Of a stretch of DNA of 64,000 nt, positions 61,469-64,000 are shown in pieces. The stretch spans positions 124,001 to 188,000 of the forward strand of contig CALSLT010000035.1 in assembly GCA_943787265.1 (NCBI GenBank), given 5' to 3'. The DNA is from an uncultured Planctomycetaceae bacterium. Lineage in GTDB: Bacteria > Planctomycetota > Planctomycetia > Planctomycetales > Planctomycetaceae. Numbering within the stretch: position 1 is the stretch's first letter; each line of letters begins with the position of its first letter. The notes under the pieces are model-generated. The model made no database searches. It was not told the DNA's origin and saw only the letters and a program-made list of their open reading frames with translations. Both the position numbers and the translations under genes were made by a program.

Positions 61469-63043
61469 TCAGCATGAGTCGGAATTCGGCTTCGCCAATT
61501 GCGCCGCGCGTGACTGATCGAGTTCAAGGCACTTCAGTTGTTCCATCACTACGATGACCGACTTCGGACGATTGCTCGGTTCTTTGCTCAAACAAGCTGC
61601 AACCAACTCATCAACGGCAGGCATCAGGCCGGGAACCAGATCAGTGACACGATCAGCTGGTCGTGACGACAGTGTCAGAGCAAGCGTCTCAGCAACGTCA
61701 CGTCCGACAAATGGTGGCTGACCTGTCAGCAGAAAGTAGAGAACGCTCCCCAGCCCGAAGACATCCGTCTGTAGAGAAACTCGACCGAACGCGTCTGCGA
61801 TTTGTTCGGGAGCGAGAAACCCCGGAGTCCCCGCAGCATGGGTACTTATCCGAGCATTCTCACGATGACTGAATCCAAAATCAGTGAGTACGAAACTACC
61901 GTCGTTTCGCCGCAGGATGTTTCGTGGCGTCACGTCGGCATGTATCACCCCCGCATGGTGCGCAGCCTCCAATGCACCGCAAACAGCAACGCCACATTCG
62001 ATGATTTCAGCCAGAGTTCTTTTCGAAGCCCGGCACCAGGTTTCGAGGTTCTCTCCATCAACCCATTCCATAATCGTGAACACGCCACCACATCGACCTT
62101 TGCCCCAACCAGAATGCCGAATGATTCCTGGATGCTTGAGTTTTGAAACGATCGACACTTCGTGGATTAACTGGTCAGCAGCCGCATCGTTCTTCCAGAA
62201 CGCCTTCCGCAAGTACTTCACCGCTACCGTCGCGTCGTCGCAAAGCCGAATCGCACGATAAACTTTGCCGAAGGCCCCCTGCCCGACCAGTTGTTGGAGA
62301 GAAACATCACCGAAATGAGCAGTTGGCGTTTCTCGATCACGACGTTCCACATCAGCTTGAGCCTGACCAGAAACCATGTCCGTTCCGACGGCTTGATTCG
62401 TTTCCGCCTTTGGAACTACTTCCGCAGTACCGGCGATGGAGTCAGGGCAAGCCGCGACCGTATCTTCACTTTGATAACTGGCAAGATATCGCTCCCGGAT
62501 CCGCTGTAGAGAGCGTCTCACAGTCCGCTCCGCACAACCAACGGCTTCCGCAATCGTGCGGTGCGGCTCGCCCTGTAGCCGCCTTGTGAGGATGTCGCGT
62601 TCAAGCGGCTCGAGTCCCGCCATTAAGTTTTCAACCTGGTCCGTCACCATCGCAGCTTCAACGGGCGTCGGATCCCGAGAGACGATCGCAGGCCAGCTCA
62701 GCTCATTGCTCGGTCGCTCTTCGGAATGGATCGAACGACGTTCTGCCGTATGACGTGCGGCCTGACGTGAAAGCTTGCGAAGCGTCATCGTGACCAGCAA
62801 AGGCCACAAATCGTCGTCACCTGGCACGTCTACTTGATTCCGCCCCGTGGCCACAAAGAAGCTTCGCCACGCTGAGAGAACGACATCTTCAGCGTCTATT
62901 CGTCGCGCCAACTTTCGCGACAGACGACTGCTCGCAAGAGAGGTCAGACGAGCCATGTAGCGACGCACCAGAACGGTCGCCGCAACGTCATTCCCGTCAC
63001 GCCATGCCTCAAGCAATTGATGATTGGATGCATCTTCCAGCAC
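61469..63043 (-). CDS. ECF sigma factor fused to Ser/Thr protein kinase
   Basis: Single polypeptide of 524 residues joining two regulators. Residues about 8 to 100 form sigma region 2 (WRDGNDVAATVLVRRYMARL, DAEDVVLSAWRSFF). Residues about 135 to 190 form sigma region 4 with a helix-turn-helix (LEPLERDILTRRLQGEPHRTI, then CAERTVRRSLQRIRERYL). A 55-residue linker leads to a kinase domain at about 247 to 505: P-loop LVGQGAFGKVY, Lys276-type VAVKYL, Glu in HEVSIV, catalytic loop HADVTPRN (Arg and Lys of HRDxK replaced by Ala and Thr), TDFG, TPGFLAPEQ. No membrane segment. This suggests sigma activity controlled in cis by its own kinase. Neighbours are a LURP-one-like gene downstream and a divergent ferredoxin. 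Confidence 0.9.
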   Translation of the reverse strand: MLEDASNHQLLEAWRDGNDVAATVLVRRYMARLTSLASSRLSRKLARRIDAEDVVLSAWRSFFVATGRNQVDVPGDDDLWPLLVTMTLRKLSRQAARHTAERRSIHSEERPSNELSWPAIVSRDPTPVEAAMVTDQVENLMAGLEPLERDILTRRLQGEPHRTIAEAVGCAERTVRRSLQRIRERYLASYQSEDTVAACPDSIAGTAEVVPKAETNQAVGTDMVSGQAQADVERRDRETPTAHFGDVSLQQLVGQGAFGKVYRAIRLCDDATVAVKYLRKAFWKNDAAADQLIHEVSIVSKLKHPGIIRHSGWGKGRCGGVFTIMEWVDGENLETWCRASKRTLAEIIECGVAVCGALEAAHHAGVIHADVTPRNILRRNDGSFVLTDFGFSHRENARISTHAAGTPGFLAPEQIADAFGRVSLQTDVFGLGSVLYFLLTGQPPFVGRDVAETLALTLSSRPADRVTDLVPGLMPAVDELVAACLSKEPSNRPKSVIVVMEQLKCLELDQSRAAQLAKPNSDSC

Positions 63044-63165
63044 GCGCTCAACACCGCCTCAAAGAATTTTGGATTTTCCAATTTATGCGTGTCCGGTATT
63101 CAGACCGGTTCTGCATTCACAGGGTGCGGACAGTTTTGAAAACGTTTTACGAAAAGGAGATTCTC

Positions 63166-63441
63166 ATGGCGATGGTTGTTACGGAACCCTGTTTCGGCTG
63201 CAAGTACACCGATTGCGTCGTTGTTTGCCCCGCCGAATGCTTTCACGAAGGACAATCGATGGTCTTCATCGATCCCGAAGAATGTATCGAATGCTGGGCC
63301 TGCGTGTCGGAGTGTCCGACTGAGTCAATCTTTCAACAGGACGAGGTTCCTGAAAAGTGGCACGACTACATTTCCCTGAACCGCGAAATGGCCGAACAAT
63401 GCCCAAAGATTTCGGAGAAACAAGCTCCCCTGTGTCAGTGA
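63166..63441 (+). CDS. fdxA: 7Fe ferredoxin, FdxA-like
   Basis: Ferredoxin of 91 residues carrying one 3Fe-4S and one 4Fe-4S cluster by motif. CFGCKYTDCVVVCP gives the first set and CIECWACVSECP the second, a classic C-x2-C-x2-C-x3-CP. The GQSMVFIDPEEC and EVPEKWHDYISLN segments match FdxA of other bacteria. AAAGGAGA lies just before the ATG at 63166, which is preferred over the upstream open frame from 63004. It is divergent from the ECF-kinase gene, with a 122-base gap holding both promoters. Redox partner is unknown. Confidence 0.92.
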   Translation: MAMVVTEPCFGCKYTDCVVVCPAECFHEGQSMVFIDPEECIECWACVSECPTESIFQQDEVPEKWHDYISLNREMAEQCPKISEKQAPLCQ

Positions 63442-63569
63442 CATAGAATTCTCCAGTCTCGATCCAGTAGATCTAAAGAAGGCAATAACGCGATCGGTGT
63501 GCGAGCAGTTCATTGTTGGTCATACTTCCCAAACCACGCACCGATCCAACGGAACAAAAGGAACCTTCC

Positions 63570-64000
63570 ATGAGCTTCTCTGTCGCCTTCGTCCATCTAA
63601 CCCGCTCGCACGCGTCCCACTTCATCAACAGCGCGATCGTATTCTTCGCTCTGACAGTTATCGGCGCGTCAGATGCTTGTGCCGAGTTTCATGCAGGCGC
63701 TGCAATCGTCGACGTGACGCCGACGAAGCTGCCAGCCATAGTGAACGGCGGGCTGAAAAGTCGAAGTGTCGGCGAGGTCAAGACTCGGCTGAATGCTCGA
63801 GCTCTTGCCCTGTCCGACGGTACGACAGAGCTGGTCATTGTCGTCGTTGATAGTTGCATGCTGCCTCGACCACTGCTGGACGAGGTGAAAAAACTCGCCG
63901 AAAGCCGAACCGGCGTGCCAATGAATCGACTACTGATCTCAGCGACGCATACTCACTCAGCGCCGGCATCGATGGCCTGCCTCGGAACGGACATCGATCC
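63570..64000 (+). CDS. Neutral ceramidase-like protein, 3' end outside window
   Basis: Amino-terminal 143 residues of an exported protein. The signal peptide is hydrophobic (SAIVFFALTVIGASDA) and ends CAEF. The mature part starts HAGAAIVDVTPTKLPAIVNGG and shows LVIVVVDSCMLPRPLLDEVK and SATHTHSAPA, the zinc-binding block of the neutral/alkaline non-lysosomal ceramidase N-terminal fold. Planctomycetes have many such proteins with unknown substrates. AAAAGG precedes the ATG. The frame is open to the right edge. Confidence 0.8.
   Translation, partial: MSFSVAFVHLTRSHASHFINSAIVFFALTVIGASDACAEFHAGAAIVDVTPTKLPAIVNGGLKSRSVGEVKTRLNARALALSDGTTELVIVVVDSCMLPRPLLDEVKKLAESRTGVPMNRLLISATHTHSAPASMACLGTDID

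Noticed and set aside
1..64000. tRNA, rRNA, CRISPR array, riboswitch
   Set aside because: Reading the intergenic stretches gave no cloverleaf, repeat-spacer pattern or known riboswitch core that I could support.

Overview
The window reads as a chromosomal segment of a planctomycete (phylum Planctomycetota, order Planctomycetales-like). The evidence is the gene content: two formylglycine sulfatases, paired DUF1592/DUF1552 and DUF1549-DUF1553/DUF1501 genes, PVC-type haem-binding propeller proteins with CxxCH motifs, SGNH sialate O-acetylesterase-like proteins, ECF sigma factors tied to Ser/Thr kinases, and a ceramidase-like protein. GC content is moderate and most secreted products carry plain Sec, lipobox or Tat-like signals. 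I recognised no tRNA, rRNA or CRISPR array.

Layout. 1-8.7 kb: secreted degradative enzymes (two overlapping sulfatases on the minus strand, then a DUF3472 protein, an S9 peptidase and an SGNH esterase on the plus strand). 8.9-23.2 kb: a cytochrome/propeller district, with the DUF1592+DUF1552 pair, an M3 oligopeptidase, and a divergent pair made of a 1068-residue haem-binding propeller protein and a five-CxxCH PA14 protein followed by another propeller protein. 23.3-30 kb: an ECF sigma factor followed by a giant membrane Ser/Thr kinase with three repeated extracytoplasmic modules. 30-34.7 kb: small lipoproteins, a radical SAM protein, a squalene-cyclase-fold secreted protein and a metallophosphoesterase. 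35-41.1 kb: a housekeeping regulatory block with ribosome hibernation factor, PTS IIA, HPr, Enzyme I, RNase E/G and ribosomal protein L21, closed by a clear intrinsic terminator. 41.4-45.2 kb: thioredoxin-YHS protein and a large secreted glycosidase-like protein. 45.3-52.6 kb, minus strand: extended adenylate kinase, SGNH hydrolase, MutL, a PQQ-like propeller with embedded EF-hands, and a sialate O-acetylesterase-like protein. 52.8-58.3 kb: zinc-ribbon membrane protein and the DUF1549/DUF1553 + DUF1501 pair. 58.3-60.7 kb: two insertion sequences lying end to end (IS5-type with programmed frameshift, then a decayed IS1182-type). 60.8-64 kb: a LURP-one-like protein, a gene fusing an ECF sigma factor to a Ser/Thr kinase, a 7Fe ferredoxin, and the start of a ceramidase-like gene.

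How the genes work together. The secreted hydrolases, esterases and cytochrome-type proteins fit the polysaccharide-degrading lifestyle of marine or freshwater planctomycetes (inference). The PTS block has no sugar permease in the window and sits between a ribosome hibernation gene and RNase E/G plus L21, so it looks regulatory rather than transport-related. The most unusual item is the one-polypeptide ECF sigma-kinase at 61469-63043, which can be compared with the separate sigma and kinase genes at 23276-29983: two architectures of the same signalling idea in one window.
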